In this document: positions 44,426-53,732 of the stretch, one piece after another
How the letters are laid out: each line of letters opens with the position of its first letter
How positions within the stretch are numbered: position 1 is the first letter of the stretch
From: Maricaulis salignorans
GTDB lineage: Bacteria; Pseudomonadota; Alphaproteobacteria; Caulobacterales; Aquidulcibacteraceae
DNA: 64,000 bases
Direction: 5' to 3'
Assembly (NCBI GenBank): GCA_945891505.1
Contig: CAMDDL010000003.1
Location: 62,001-126,000, forward strand
Position numbers and translations under genes: made by a program
Notes under the pieces: model-generated
Told to the model about the DNA's origin: nothing
The model's database searches: none
What the model saw: the letters and a program-made list of their open reading frames with translations, nothing else

Positions 44426-45715
44426 ATGGCGAATGTGGTGGTTGTCGGTGCCCAATGGGGCGACGAAGGCAAAGGCAAGATTGTTGATTGGTTGAGCGAC
44501 CGCGCCGATGTGGTGGTCCGCTTCCAAGGCGGTCACAATGCCGGCCATACATTGGTCGTGGGCGACAAGGTCTATAAGCTCTCGCTGCTGCCCTCAGGCG
44601 TTGTCCAAGGGAAATTGTCGGTGATCGGCAATGGCGTTGTGGTAGACCCCCATGCGCTCTTAGATGAAATCAAACGCGTAAGCGACCAAGGCGTGGTGAT
44701 TGACCCGTCAATCCTGATCTTGGCCGACAATGCCACTCTGATCTTAGCGTTGCACCGCGACTTAGATGGTGCACGTGAAGCACAAGCCGGTGCTGGCAAG
44801 ATTGGCACCACCGGTCGCGGTATTGGACCAGCTTATGAAGATAAAGTCGGCCGTCGCGCCATTCGAGTTGCCGACTTGGCCGACCCCGATGCGTTGGACG
44901 CCAAGATCGACCGCTTGTTGGCGCATCATACGGCCCTGCGCAAAGGCCTCGACCTACCAGAACTCGATGGCGCTGCTATTAAAGCCGAACTCACCAGCCT
45001 CGCCCCACAAATCCTGCCCTATGCTCAGCCTGTCTGGAAGGTGCTGGAAGAGACCCGCCGCCGGGGCCGCCGTATCCTGTTTGAGGGCGCACAAGGCACG
45101 CTGCTCGACATTGACCATGGCACCTATCCCTATGTCACATCCTCCAACACGGTTTCAGGCCAAGCCTCAGCAGGTACCGGCATGGGCCCGAATTCACTGG
45201 GATATGTGTTGGGCATTTGCAAAGCCTATACGACGCGGGTTGGCGAAGGCCCCTTCCCGACTGAATTGTTCGACGAGGTGGGCAAGCGCATCGGCGAGCG
45301 TGGGCATGAGTTTGGCACCGTGACAGGGCGTCCGCGCCGCTGTGGCTGGTTTGACGCCGTATTGGTGCGCCAAGCGGCCATCGTCGGCGGCATTAGCGGC
45401 CTCGCTCTGACCAAGCTGGATGTGCTCGACGGCTTTGAGCAACTCAAAGTCTGCGTTGGCTATCGGATTGGCGACCGCGCCTTGGATTGGTTCCCGGCTG
45501 GCCTGAAAGATCAAGCCAGTGTTGAGCCGATCTTTGAGTATTTCGACGGCTGGCAAGAAACCACACGCGGCGCGCGCTCGTGGAAGGACCTGCCTGCGAA
45601 TGCGATCAAATATGTGCGACGCATCGAAGAATTGGTGACCCGGCCCGTCGCCCTCCTCTCCACCAGCCCAGAGCGGGACGACACAATCTTGGTGCGTGAT
45701 CCATTTGAGGGGTAA
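44426..45715 (+). CDS. purA: adenylosuccinate synthetase
   Basis: A 429-residue enzyme joining IMP and aspartate with GTP, the first step from IMP to AMP. The P-loop-like [11 protein letters not shown] is at 11-21 and GGHNAGHT follows; the C-terminal GTP-binding NTKLD-type motif reads [14 protein letters not shown] precedes the ATG. A small membrane protein gene starts 6 bases after the stop. Fully intact. Confidence 0.97.
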   Translation: MANVVVVGAQWGDEGKGKIVDWLSDRADVVVRFQGGHNAGHTLVVGDKVYKLSLLPSGVVQGKLSVIGNGVVVDPHALLDEIKRVSDQGVVIDPSILILADNATLILALHRDLDGAREAQAGAGKIGTTGRGIGPAYEDKVGRRAIRVADLADPDALDAKIDRLLAHHTALRKGLDLPELDGAAIKAELTSLAPQILPYAQPVWKVLEETRRRGRRILFEGAQGTLLDIDHGTYPYVTSSNTVSGQASAGTGMGPNSLGYVLGICKAYTTRVGEGPFPTELFDEVGKRIGERGHEFGTVTGRPRRCGWFDAVLVRQAAIVGGISGLALTKLDVLDGFEQLKVCVGYRIGDRALDWFPAGLKDQASVEPIFEYFDGWQETTRGARSWKDLPANAIKYVRRIEELVTRPVALLSTSPERDDTILVRDPFEG

Positions 45716-45721
45716 GGGCTG

Positions 45722-45943
45722 ATGGACCAAAAGCCACTGCCCCCGGATGCTGAAAACGCCCCCAACCCAGACCGGGATGACGAGGACATTGATGAAGCCC
45801 CGCGCGAGCTAACACCCGAAGAACAGGCCTTGCATCAGGAAAATATGGCCAAGCTCGGCCGGATTATGCGGGCCTATGGCATTTTGAAATTTGGCGTCAC
45901 TGCGCTGTTAGTCGTAATCGTAATCAAGTTTTTCGGGCGCTGA
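45722..45943 (+). CDS. small single-pass membrane protein of unknown function
   Basis: A 73-residue protein. The first 40 residues are acidic and proline-rich (PPDAENAPNPDRDDEDIDEAP, a soluble lead); one transmembrane helix follows at about 53-69, with a basic FFGR end. An AAGGG site precedes the ATG, and purA ends 6 bases upstream, so it is likely cotranslated. I cannot name a family. Its stop is 3 bases from the stop of the convergent CpcT-like gene. Confidence 0.68.
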   Translation: MDQKPLPPDAENAPNPDRDDEDIDEAPRELTPEEQALHQENMAKLGRIMRAYGILKFGVTALLVVIVIKFFGR

Positions 45944-45946
45944 ACC

Positions 45947-47158
45947 CTAGCGCCATAGCGCACGGGGGTCGCGCGTGCAGCTTAGCTGGGTCCCACCTAC
46001 ATCCAGCGCCAAACGATTGGCGGTGGGCTCTCCCCAAGCATAGCCTTCGGCCCGATCATCGCCATCAACCAAGAGATAGAGCGTCAGCGAAGGTCGGTTC
46101 TGGCCAATCGGCCATTCCACATTGCGTAGCCGGAGGCGAAGTTTTGCGGGTGACCCGCCCGCAAACTCAGCGCTCGCCATACCGCCTTGATCATGCACAA
46201 CAAGGTCGGTCACAATCGCGCGTTCTGCCCCTTTTGCAACGGAAGCCCAGCACGAGAAAGTCCTAGCGCGCTTCAACCGGGTTGGCGGCAAATCACTGCC
46301 ACCAAAGACGCGGACACCGCGCTCGTCAACGCCAACATCGCGCACTTCCCACACATTGGCAGAAAGGTCATGCTGTTCGCTGACCGATAGAACCCGTTTG
46401 TCGGCATTGGTCACGAGCTTGCAGGTTGCCGGACGGGTCGCGCCACTGAAGCCTTCGCCGCGCCGGCGCCAAATGATGTCGCAGCCTGCAACTTCGGTAA
46501 AGGCTTCTTTTTTCACCTGATCGGGCTTTAGGCCCTCTGCCCCTTCAATTTGACGCCAAGCCCCTTCCAGTGGTTTGCCGTCTTTGGGCGCAAAGCCTGC
46601 GAGGCGCACCGCCCCAAGCTCTTGATCGACGCTTAGGGTCCAAATTCGTTGGCGGACAACGGGGCCGGCTTCACCGCCCTTTCGGTATTCAACATAGAAG
46701 CTAACAGGGCCAAACTCTGGTGCCACGACTGGCTTGACGACCGCATGTAGCCTTTCATGGCGCAAAGGCAGAGGCACATTGAGCTCGGGCTCAAAAAAGC
46801 TCTGCAGCTCATTATCCCAGCGCCCAGCCAAAAGGTCGGCCAAGTCCAACACGTCTTTCTCGAGGACTTCCTTCATGGCTGGTGCCAACAGCTTAACCGG
46901 CACAGGAACTGGAGGCGGAGATGAAACAGACTTGGCTGGCAGTGTGGCTGAAAGGTCTGGCAGGCCAGCCTGTTCTGCGATCAATTGGTTGACCATGTCC
47001 GTCAGGATGCCCTCAGGCGTCAACTCTGCCGGTAGCGACTGTGCTGTGTTAGTGGGCTTGGATAAAGCTTGCGCCCAGCCAAAATTTGGGGAGAGGACGG
47101 CAAGGCATGCCACAAGGACGGCGGCGTTGTTCTGGTAGTGGCGTGTCGAAATCGGCAT
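45947..47158 (-). CDS. secreted CpcT/CpeT-like protein with an extra C-terminal domain
   Basis: A 403-residue exported protein: signal peptide 1-29 (cleavage near GWA/QA). The middle (about 105-255) fits the CpcT/CpeT fold: LLAGRWDNELQSFF, FYVEYRKGG, RQRIWTL and CDIIWRRRGEGFSGATRP with a later paired Cys. In cyanobacteria the fold attaches bilins to phycobiliproteins, but homologues in other bacteria exist without phycobilisomes and are not assigned. About 145 further residues (260-403) resemble nothing I know. A secreted lipid- or pigment-binding role is only a guess. Confidence 0.67.
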   Translation of the reverse strand: MPISTRHYQNNAAVLVACLAVLSPNFGWAQALSKPTNTAQSLPAELTPEGILTDMVNQLIAEQAGLPDLSATLPAKSVSSPPPVPVPVKLLAPAMKEVLEKDVLDLADLLAGRWDNELQSFFEPELNVPLPLRHERLHAVVKPVVAPEFGPVSFYVEYRKGGEAGPVVRQRIWTLSVDQELGAVRLAGFAPKDGKPLEGAWRQIEGAEGLKPDQVKKEAFTEVAGCDIIWRRRGEGFSGATRPATCKLVTNADKRVLSVSEQHDLSANVWEVRDVGVDERGVRVFGGSDLPPTRLKRARTFSCWASVAKGAERAIVTDLVVHDQGGMASAEFAGGSPAKLRLRLRNVEWPIGQNRPSLTLYLLVDGDDRAEGYAWGEPTANRLALDVGGTQLSCTRDPRALWR

Positions 47159-47251
47159 GTCCAGTCCCTGTTTTCCCTTATGAGGAGAAGGACTATGTCA
47201 TGATTTTGTCCGTCTTTGCCAGTCCTTGCTCTGCCATACCTGAAGGTAGGC

Positions 47252-50200
47252 TTAGGACGCTAATGCCCTTGGTAACGTTGGGGCTGCTGGGGCTGCTTGG
47301 GCGGTTTGGGCGGTTGGGGCGCTGGTGCTGATTAGGGACGGGGTGGCGCTCGACGGCGTTGGGGCCAAGAGACGAACAAATTCGCTGGCGACCATAGGCT
47401 TGCCAAACAGATAGCCTTGCAACGTATGGACGCCCGCAGCTTTTAGAACAGCATGCTGCGTAGCCGTCTCGACGCCTTCGGCGACCACTTCGCGGCCCAA
47501 GGCCCGGCCGATACTGGAGACAGCTTGGATGATCGCCAAAGCCTCACGCGAGGTTTTCGGATCAAGATCGAGACTGGTCACAAACTCGCGGTCGATCTTG
47601 ATCTTGTCAAACGGGAAGCGGTGTAGGGAGGTCAAACTGGAATAACCGACACCGAAGTCATCCAGCGCCAGTTTGCAGCCCATGGACTTGATCTGGGCAA
47701 ACAGTTGTCGCACGCGATCAGGGTCACCCAAGAAGGCCGTTTCCGTCACTTCCAACACCACACGGGCGGGATTAAAACCGGTCTCGGCAAACAGCTCCTT
47801 CAGATCGCCGACAAAATTTTCGTCAATCAATTCAAGTGGTGACACGTTAAGTGCGATCGGCAGATTGCCCCAATCCGCGGTATCATTAAAAACGGCCTGG
47901 CGGACAAAGTGGCCGATGTGCGCAATGAAGCCCGATTTCTCGGCAATTGGAATAAAGACGTCTGGGCCAACACGCGCCCGACCGCCGCGATCCCAACGCA
48001 GAAGCGCTTCTGCCGACACGACCTGATTGCCGGTGCGGTCGTAGAGCGGCTGATAGACCATGCTAAGTGCACCGGTTTCCAGATCGGCCTCCAACTCATC
48101 GCGCAAGGCTTTTTCGTCTGGCGACAGAATGGCCGTGTTGAACACTTCGACGACTGTTGGCTTCACTTCGGCCTTAATCTCGAGTGCTGGTTCCTCAGGT
48201 AAGTCAGACTCCATCAGGACAGCGAGACGGTCGAGGGTCATGTGCAAAACCGCAATGGCACGCTCAATCTCAGACTGCGCAATCGGCGTGTTGTGGATGC
48301 GGACCGCAGCCTCAATCGTGCCAGCTAGTTTCGCTATGGCACTTGCACCAATGTTAAGGCTCATCGACTTCAGCGAGTGTGCAGCCTTCGCGATACGGTC
48401 CCGATCACCGGCGTTTAAGGCCTCTTGCAGTTCGATCAATGTGCTGGGGGCGTGGTTGCGATACAGGCCAACCACACGCACAAAGAAATCGCGACGGTGT
48501 GTCTTCAGATCGCGCAGGAAGGGCAGAATTACGGCTTCGTCAAACAAACCGCCTTCGGCTGAGCCCCCGGTCGTTTCCGACGCTTCCCACGTTTGATTAT
48601 CCGAGCGCGCGTCAATCATTTCGAGCGCCTTGGTTGCCAAATGCGCGGGCAGATTAGCTTTCAGGATTTCACCCAAAGCCACCAGCGTGAACGGCTTGTG
48701 CAATACTCCGTCCATCCCGCATTCCGACCAAGCATTTGCAGCCGTACCCACGACATGGGCTGTCAGGGCAACTATGGGCATAGGCTTGCGGCCTTCTTTG
48801 GCTTCAAGAGCGCGGATGGCGCGCGTGGCTTCATAGCCGTCCATAACAGGCATCGAGCCGTCCATAAGCACCAGATCGAAGTCTTTAGTCGCGAGAACGT
48901 TCAAGGCATCTTGGCCATCAACGGCCACATCAGCCTTAATTTCAAAGCGCGACAGGGCTTCCACCGCGACCTCGCGATTGACCTCACCATCGTCGACGAC
49001 CAAGACGCGGGCATCAGGAAAGGCCACCGTGATGGCTTGGTTCATCACACCGCCTTGGCTGAGGGCAAAACTGGTCCCATTACGGAGTGCCAAGATCAAA
49101 TGGTCAATATCAGCGTGGCGGACGGGGCGTTGCAATGCAGCAATTGCTTGACCAGCGCGCACCATGGCATCGGCGGCGGAATCATCGGCGTCGGCAATCA
49201 GCACCAGCTTTTTGGGATTAAAGCCGGGTGGCAATTCAGTGCGATTGACTTTGTCTGCAATCAGCAAGTCCGGCCGCAGAGCATCTGTTTGACCAATCAC
49301 AGCCCCCGCCGTAGCTAAGCGGCGACTGATCGCCCAAGATTCGACTTGGCCGTCGACAAAAATCTTGACGCATGAGGGCACGTCGCCCTCTTCCAGCTTG
49401 GGCGGGGCAGCTAAGACGCGTGCCTCACCCGTCAAGGCCGGCAAGCGTACATGAAAGCTGGTGCCGTGGCCCTGTTTACTGGTCGCGCCAATCTGGCCGC
49501 CCATGGCTTCCACCAAGCGCTTGGAGATCGACAAGCCAAGACCTGTGCCACCAAAACGGCGAGTGGTGGTTTGGTCTTCTTGGGAGAAGGCTGAAAAGAT
49601 CCCGGAAATCTTATCTTCAGCAATCCCGATGCCGGTATCCTGCACAATCAAGCGCCAAAACTGACTATCTGGGTCCGGCTCCAACCGAACAAGCACGTGG
49701 CCGGTCTCGGTAAATTTCAAAGCGTTGGAAACGAGGTTTGAGATCACTTGGCCAAGACGGACGGAATCAGCAGGAATCATCTTGGGGGCTTGTGGGTGAG
49801 CCGAAGCGACCAGCTCCAAGCCCTTTTCCCGAGCTTTTGTGTGGAATAGGGCCAAAACATCATCGACCAAGTCCAGCACATTGATCTCGCAAATCTCCAC
49901 TTCTAGCTTGCCAGCTTCAATCTTGGAGAAGTCGAGAATATCGTTGATCACGGCCAGCAAGCTACGGCCAGATTTCACGATTGTATCGGCATGGCGCTTG
50001 GCTTTGGCGGGCAAGGATTCCGCCGCCAACAATTCCGCCATCACCATCACACCATTCATTGGCGTACGGATTTCGTGGCTCATGGTCGCCAAAAAGTCTG
50101 ACTTGGCGGCGTTGGCACGCTCTGCTGAGTCTCGAGCCACCAGATAGTCGCTCGTCCGCGCAGCCACTTCAGCTTCCAGACCGCGCATATGGGCCTCAAT

Positions 50201-50980
50201 GCGGCGATCCCGCTCACCAATGGCTTCCAACATGGCATTGAAGCCTGTCACCAGCGTGCCGACTTCGTCCGTGGTGGTTGCCTCCACCCGTTGCGAAAAA
50301 TCGCCTTTCTCACCAATTGCGGCCACTGACTTGGTCAGATCGGTCAAGGGCTCGGTCAACGCGCGTTGAATGCGACGAGAAATCCCCAACGACATCAGGA
50401 GGGCCAAAAAGGCGATCCCCAACACGCTGCCAATGGAACGCAGCAAGGGTGCCAAGAAGTCGTTAGCCATATGGACCACGACGACGCGCCCGAGAACCCT
50501 ACCGCCCAACTCAATCGGCGAGACGACTTCCACCGATTTGGTGGTGATCAGCGCCAGAAGGTTTGGATCGGCGCTTTCACTGTCCAAGCGCACGTCGTTG
50601 CGCAGGCGGGTACCAGAGCCGTTTTCAGCCAAGGACATGCCATTAGCAAGTTCGACCCGGGCATAGACGATCCCTGGGCTGCGCGAGATCGCACGAATAG
50701 CGATAAAGGCGCGTTGGCGATCTTCGTCATCTGCTGCTTCCGCCGCACTGCTGGCCAAAACTTGCGCTGCCGTCCGCATCTCAGACCAGCGCGCCTCTGC
50801 ATGGCGCGTCATATCCTGATAGGCGAAAATCATAGTGACCGGCACAACCGAGAAAATCACCGAACCGAGCACAAGCGCCGCCAACCGGGACCGGATGGAG
50901 CTTGGCTTTTTGGCCTTTTGGACTTTCTGTTTAGGAGGCTTCGTCTGAGATTTCACCTGATCAAACCTAGGGGCTAGCAT
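47252..50980 (-). CDS. hybrid sensor kinase with receiver, HPt and EAL (c-di-GMP phosphodiesterase) domains
   Basis: A 1242-residue signalling protein. In order: transmembrane helices at about 31-55 and 183-201 around a periplasmic domain; HAMP (about 202-256); HisKA with H302 (MSHEIRTPMNG); HATPase (N box NALKFTE, G box GGTGLGLS); receiver with D707 (LMDGSMPVMDG) and lysine in HKPF; HPt with H868 (AAHSLKS); and a C-terminal EAL domain with EALLRW, LNVSP, EVTET, LDDFG, KIDREFV and AEGVET, all catalytic residues present. No GGDEF domain. ATG 50980 has AGGAAG upstream. It stands divergent from a receiver-kinase gene. A full phosphorelay fused to a phosphodiesterase is uncommon. Confidence 0.95.
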   Translation of the reverse strand: MLAPRFDQVKSQTKPPKQKVQKAKKPSSIRSRLAALVLGSVIFSVVPVTMIFAYQDMTRHAEARWSEMRTAAQVLASSAAEAADDEDRQRAFIAIRAISRSPGIVYARVELANGMSLAENGSGTRLRNDVRLDSESADPNLLALITTKSVEVVSPIELGGRVLGRVVVVHMANDFLAPLLRSIGSVLGIAFLALLMSLGISRRIQRALTEPLTDLTKSVAAIGEKGDFSQRVEATTTDEVGTLVTGFNAMLEAIGERDRRIEAHMRGLEAEVAARTSDYLVARDSAERANAAKSDFLATMSHEIRTPMNGVMVMAELLAAESLPAKAKRHADTIVKSGRSLLAVINDILDFSKIEAGKLEVEICEINVLDLVDDVLALFHTKAREKGLELVASAHPQAPKMIPADSVRLGQVISNLVSNALKFTETGHVLVRLEPDPDSQFWRLIVQDTGIGIAEDKISGIFSAFSQEDQTTTRRFGGTGLGLSISKRLVEAMGGQIGATSKQGHGTSFHVRLPALTGEARVLAAPPKLEEGDVPSCVKIFVDGQVESWAISRRLATAGAVIGQTDALRPDLLIADKVNRTELPPGFNPKKLVLIADADDSAADAMVRAGQAIAALQRPVRHADIDHLILALRNGTSFALSQGGVMNQAITVAFPDARVLVVDDGEVNREVAVEALSRFEIKADVAVDGQDALNVLATKDFDLVLMDGSMPVMDGYEATRAIRALEAKEGRKPMPIVALTAHVVGTAANAWSECGMDGVLHKPFTLVALGEILKANLPAHLATKALEMIDARSDNQTWEASETTGGSAEGGLFDEAVILPFLRDLKTHRRDFFVRVVGLYRNHAPSTLIELQEALNAGDRDRIAKAAHSLKSMSLNIGASAIAKLAGTIEAAVRIHNTPIAQSEIERAIAVLHMTLDRLAVLMESDLPEEPALEIKAEVKPTVVEVFNTAILSPDEKALRDELEADLETGALSMVYQPLYDRTGNQVVSAEALLRWDRGGRARVGPDVFIPIAEKSGFIAHIGHFVRQAVFNDTADWGNLPIALNVSPLELIDENFVGDLKELFAETGFNPARVVLEVTETAFLGDPDRVRQLFAQIKSMGCKLALDDFGVGYSSLTSLHRFPFDKIKIDREFVTSLDLDPKTSREALAIIQAVSSIGRALGREVVAEGVETATQHAVLKAAGVHTLQGYLFGKPMVASEFVRLLAPTPSSATPSLISTSAPTAQTAQAAPAAPTLPRALAS

Positions 50981-51080
50981 CGGACTTCCTAAGTAGCGCG
51001 GACACATTAAGTGCGGGTTAAACCAACAGAATTTGGCCGTTGCTGAACGTAAGGGCATAGCTGCTTCACGTATGGTTAGT

Positions 51081-51112
51081 TTGACGAGCGGTTAACCGAT
51101 TTAAGCTATAAA
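51081..51112 (+). promoter_or_regulatory. possible promoter with a palindrome in the spacer
   Basis: TTGACG (51081-51086) and TATAAA (51107-51112) are separated by 20 bases, longer than usual, and the spacer holds the perfect palindrome CGGTTAACCG (51089-51098). It lies in the 237-base gap between the divergent hybrid kinase and the receiver-kinase gene, about 100 bases before the latter's ATG. Long-spacer promoters with an internal operator are known for MerR-type activators; nothing here names the regulator. Confidence 0.4.
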
Positions 51113-51217
51113 CTGCTGGCAACAGGAGTCTAACAGACGTGCTCAAAGCCGTTTTAATCCATCATTACAGGCAAGCTGAAATCGCGTTTGTCCGCCGTTT
51201 TGACAAGGTCGCACCCT

Positions 51218-52354
51218 ATGAGTGACTTTGGCACAGTGGCGGCATCGCAATTTGTAGCGACGGATAATGCGCGGATTTTGGTGGTCGACGACGATCCAAT
51301 CCTGCGGGAGTTTGCGGGCGTTTATTTGTCTAGCCCGACGATGGAAGTTGAAGTCGCAGAAGATGGCCACGCCGCTTTGGAGCGCCTGAAGCAAGGTGGG
51401 ATCGACATTGCCTTAGTCGATCTGGAAATGCCCATCATGGATGGGTTTGAACTGATCGCTGCCGTGCGCGCCGAACCCAGCCTCGAGGACTTGCCCATTG
51501 TGGTCATCACAGGCCGCGAAGACATGGAAGCAATCGACCGTGCTTATGGCACAGGGGCGACCTCGTTTGCGATCAAGCCGCTGAACTGGCGCTTGGTCAG
51601 CCACCAATTGTCCTATGTGCTGCGCAATAGCCGCGCCAATGCTAAACAGCGCCAAGGACGCCGCTTAGCAGAACAAGCCGATGGCTTGAAAACCAACATC
51701 CTGCGCCTAATGCGGCACGAATTTAATACGCCCTTCAATGTCATCCTAGGCTTTGGTAAGCTCATTGAGGGCCATAGCGACAATTTAGCCATTCAAGGAC
51801 ATGCCCGCCAGATTCTGAACGCCGCTGAGAAATTCAAGCGAATGCATGATCAATTGATGGAATCCGCCCGCATTCTCTCTGGCGATATTGAGGTCACCAA
51901 AAAGGTGTTCTCAGTTGCCGATTTGATTAAAGCCGCAGCGCGTGAAGCCCTCCGCGCGGGTGGCAAGTCGACCGATCTGAAACTGGCCGATCGGACTGGC
52001 AACTCTGAAATAACTGGCGATTATGATTTGCTGCTGACGGCTTTGCGCAATTTGATTGAAAACGCATTTGCCCATGGCCAAGCCCCGATCCATGTGATCG
52101 GCCAACGAACAGCCAATGGCCGGGTAGCCATCCGCGTCTCAGATGCGGGTCAAGGCATGGACCAAACCAGCTTCGCCCTTGCAATCCAGGCCTTTAAGCA
52201 AGGCAACAACGTGCTGCAGCGCACAGAAAATGGGCTAGGATTAGGCTTGGCCACGGCTGTTGGTAGCTTGAAAGCTGTTGGTGGTGAAATACACCTTATC
52301 AACGGTGAAGATGTCGGCTTTGTTATTGAGATGGAATTTCCACTCGAATTGTAA
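51218..52354 (+). CDS. receiver-histidine kinase hybrid (receiver first)
   Basis: A 378-residue soluble protein: receiver domain (about 18-135) with D68 in LVDLEMPIMDG and KPL as the conserved lysine, then a HisKA domain with H167 (LMRHEFNTPFNVILGFG) and an HATPase domain with the N box NLIENAFAHG and the G box NGLGLGLATA. No membrane segments. The unusual order, receiver before kinase, means it can take phosphate from another protein and act on a kinase partner. The ATG at 51218 follows AAGG. It is divergent from the hybrid kinase-EAL gene, so the pair likely forms a relay. Confidence 0.92.
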   Translation: MSDFGTVAASQFVATDNARILVVDDDPILREFAGVYLSSPTMEVEVAEDGHAALERLKQGGIDIALVDLEMPIMDGFELIAAVRAEPSLEDLPIVVITGREDMEAIDRAYGTGATSFAIKPLNWRLVSHQLSYVLRNSRANAKQRQGRRLAEQADGLKTNILRLMRHEFNTPFNVILGFGKLIEGHSDNLAIQGHARQILNAAEKFKRMHDQLMESARILSGDIEVTKKVFSVADLIKAAAREALRAGGKSTDLKLADRTGNSEITGDYDLLLTALRNLIENAFAHGQAPIHVIGQRTANGRVAIRVSDAGQGMDQTSFALAIQAFKQGNNVLQRTENGLGLGLATAVGSLKAVGGEIHLINGEDVGFVIEMEFPLEL

Positions 52355-52505
52355 TAATTCAGAATTCAATTCTCAATTCTATGAATATAAAAGCATTGTA
52401 TATTGAATGAATAATTTCGATTAATAAGTGCATCACATGCTTCAATTTAATCGACTGTTTAGCTCATTGGCCTACAAACTGCAGACTGTGAGGAGGCGTG
52501 CAAGA
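52355..52505. other. AT-rich gap with short interrupted palindrome
   Basis: The gap after the receiver-kinase gene is very AT-rich (52355-52432). It holds AGAATT-C-AATTCT (52361-52373) and a further AATTCT (52375-52380). It could be the promoter region of the TadG-like gene; no clear -35/-10 pair can be defended. Confidence 0.35.
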
Positions 52506-53723
52506 ATGTTCGACCGACTAAATGGCAAGAAATCTCGGCGGGGCAATGTAACGCTGATTACTGCTTTGGCGTTGGCACCGTTGAGTTATGCGGTCTTGTG
52601 CGGTGTCGAAATTGCCGGGATCGCCCAAAGTAAAGCCAATTTGCAAGCAGCCGTAGACGCAGGCGCTTTAGCCGGCGCCGGTGAATTGAGCGTGTCCACC
52701 CGCGGTGATGACGGCATAAGAAGCACCGCGATTGCCCTCGCTACCAATGCGGTCAGTGGCATGCCTGACATCACGCAACCAAGTTTCGACGTCGCCATTG
52801 ATCGCGAAGGTGGCACCGTCAGCGTTACAGCACGAGCGCAGTTTCAATCGATGTTTTCAGGCCTCGTGACCGATAAAACACCGCTGGTGGTCAAATCGAC
52901 GGCAGAAACGTTGAGCAAGACGCCACTTTGTGTGCTCCAAATTGACCAAGCCGCTGACATTGGCGCAAATGTCATGGATAGTGCCATCATTCGGGCACCT
53001 GGCTGTTTGGTTCAGTCGAATTCAGGAATCTCGGTTGTGAATTTGGGGCGCATTGAAGCGGGCTCAGTACAAGCGGTAAAAAGCGCAAGCGGCACCATCT
53101 CTCCTGCAGCCAGCATTGGTGCTTTGCCGATGGATGACCCCTTTGTCGACTTGGACTTAACCTCGCCTAATTGTGTCAATGCACTGGAGAATGTGGTCCA
53201 TGGCGGAAATGCGATGATCAGTCTTCCCGCTGGCGTGCATTGTGAGAATTATAAAGTTACCGGCAACGCGACATTGATACTCGAGCCCGGCGAACATTAT
53301 TTCAAAGGACAATTGGAGTTTAACGGAAACTCTAAATTACGTGGCGATGATGTCGCGTTGATCTTTGACCCCGACCGCGCATTCTCATTTGATCAAAAGG
53401 CCGATATCGAATTAACCGCGCGCAAGTCGGGCCCACTTGCTGGCTTTTTGATTGCCACAGGACGCAACAATACAAAGCGCTTTACGATTTCTTCAAGTAA
53501 AGTCCGAGAATTATTGGGCACGATTTATATCCCAGGAAGCGAATTTTACATTTCTTCTTCTGGAAACGTGGCCCAAGACTCGGCGTGGAGTGTGATCGTC
53601 GCAAAGTCGCTTACTTTGGACAATAACCCGGTCTTGGTGATCAATAACAACTATGCAGGGTCGAATGTGCCCGTTCCCGAAGGGGTTGGTCCATCGTCTG
53701 GGGTACCCAGACTGGCGCGCTAG
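52506..53723 (+). CDS. TadE/TadG-like Flp pilus-associated protein
   Basis: A 405-residue protein with the N-terminal TadE/TadG pattern: a basic lead (KKSRRGNVTLI), one transmembrane segment at about 15-38, then the helix AQSKANLQAAVDAGALAGAGEL. The long C-terminal part (about 140-405) has many short beta-like repeats, with polymer-forming or right-handed-helix character, and two cysteines near 140 and 165. AGGAGG precedes ATG 52506. No other tad genes lie in the window, so it is solitary. Pilus, adhesin or surface roles are possible. Confidence 0.76.
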   Translation: MFDRLNGKKSRRGNVTLITALALAPLSYAVLCGVEIAGIAQSKANLQAAVDAGALAGAGELSVSTRGDDGIRSTAIALATNAVSGMPDITQPSFDVAIDREGGTVSVTARAQFQSMFSGLVTDKTPLVVKSTAETLSKTPLCVLQIDQAADIGANVMDSAIIRAPGCLVQSNSGISVVNLGRIEAGSVQAVKSASGTISPAASIGALPMDDPFVDLDLTSPNCVNALENVVHGGNAMISLPAGVHCENYKVTGNATLILEPGEHYFKGQLEFNGNSKLRGDDVALIFDPDRAFSFDQKADIELTARKSGPLAGFLIATGRNNTKRFTISSSKVRELLGTIYIPGSEFYISSSGNVAQDSAWSVIVAKSLTLDNNPVLVINNNYAGSNVPVPEGVGPSSGVPRLAR

Positions 53724-53732
53724 ACCTCGGCG

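Noticed and set aside
47188-47227. AAGGACT/AGTCCTT stem between the CpcT-like gene and the hybrid kinase
   Set aside because: The loop is 26 bases long and no T-run follows on either strand, so it is not a convincing terminator.
47282-47330. Repetitive G-rich tract at the end of the hybrid kinase-EAL gene
   Set aside because: It is the reverse complement of an Ala/Thr/Pro-rich C-terminal tail in frame, so low-complexity coding rather than a repeat element.
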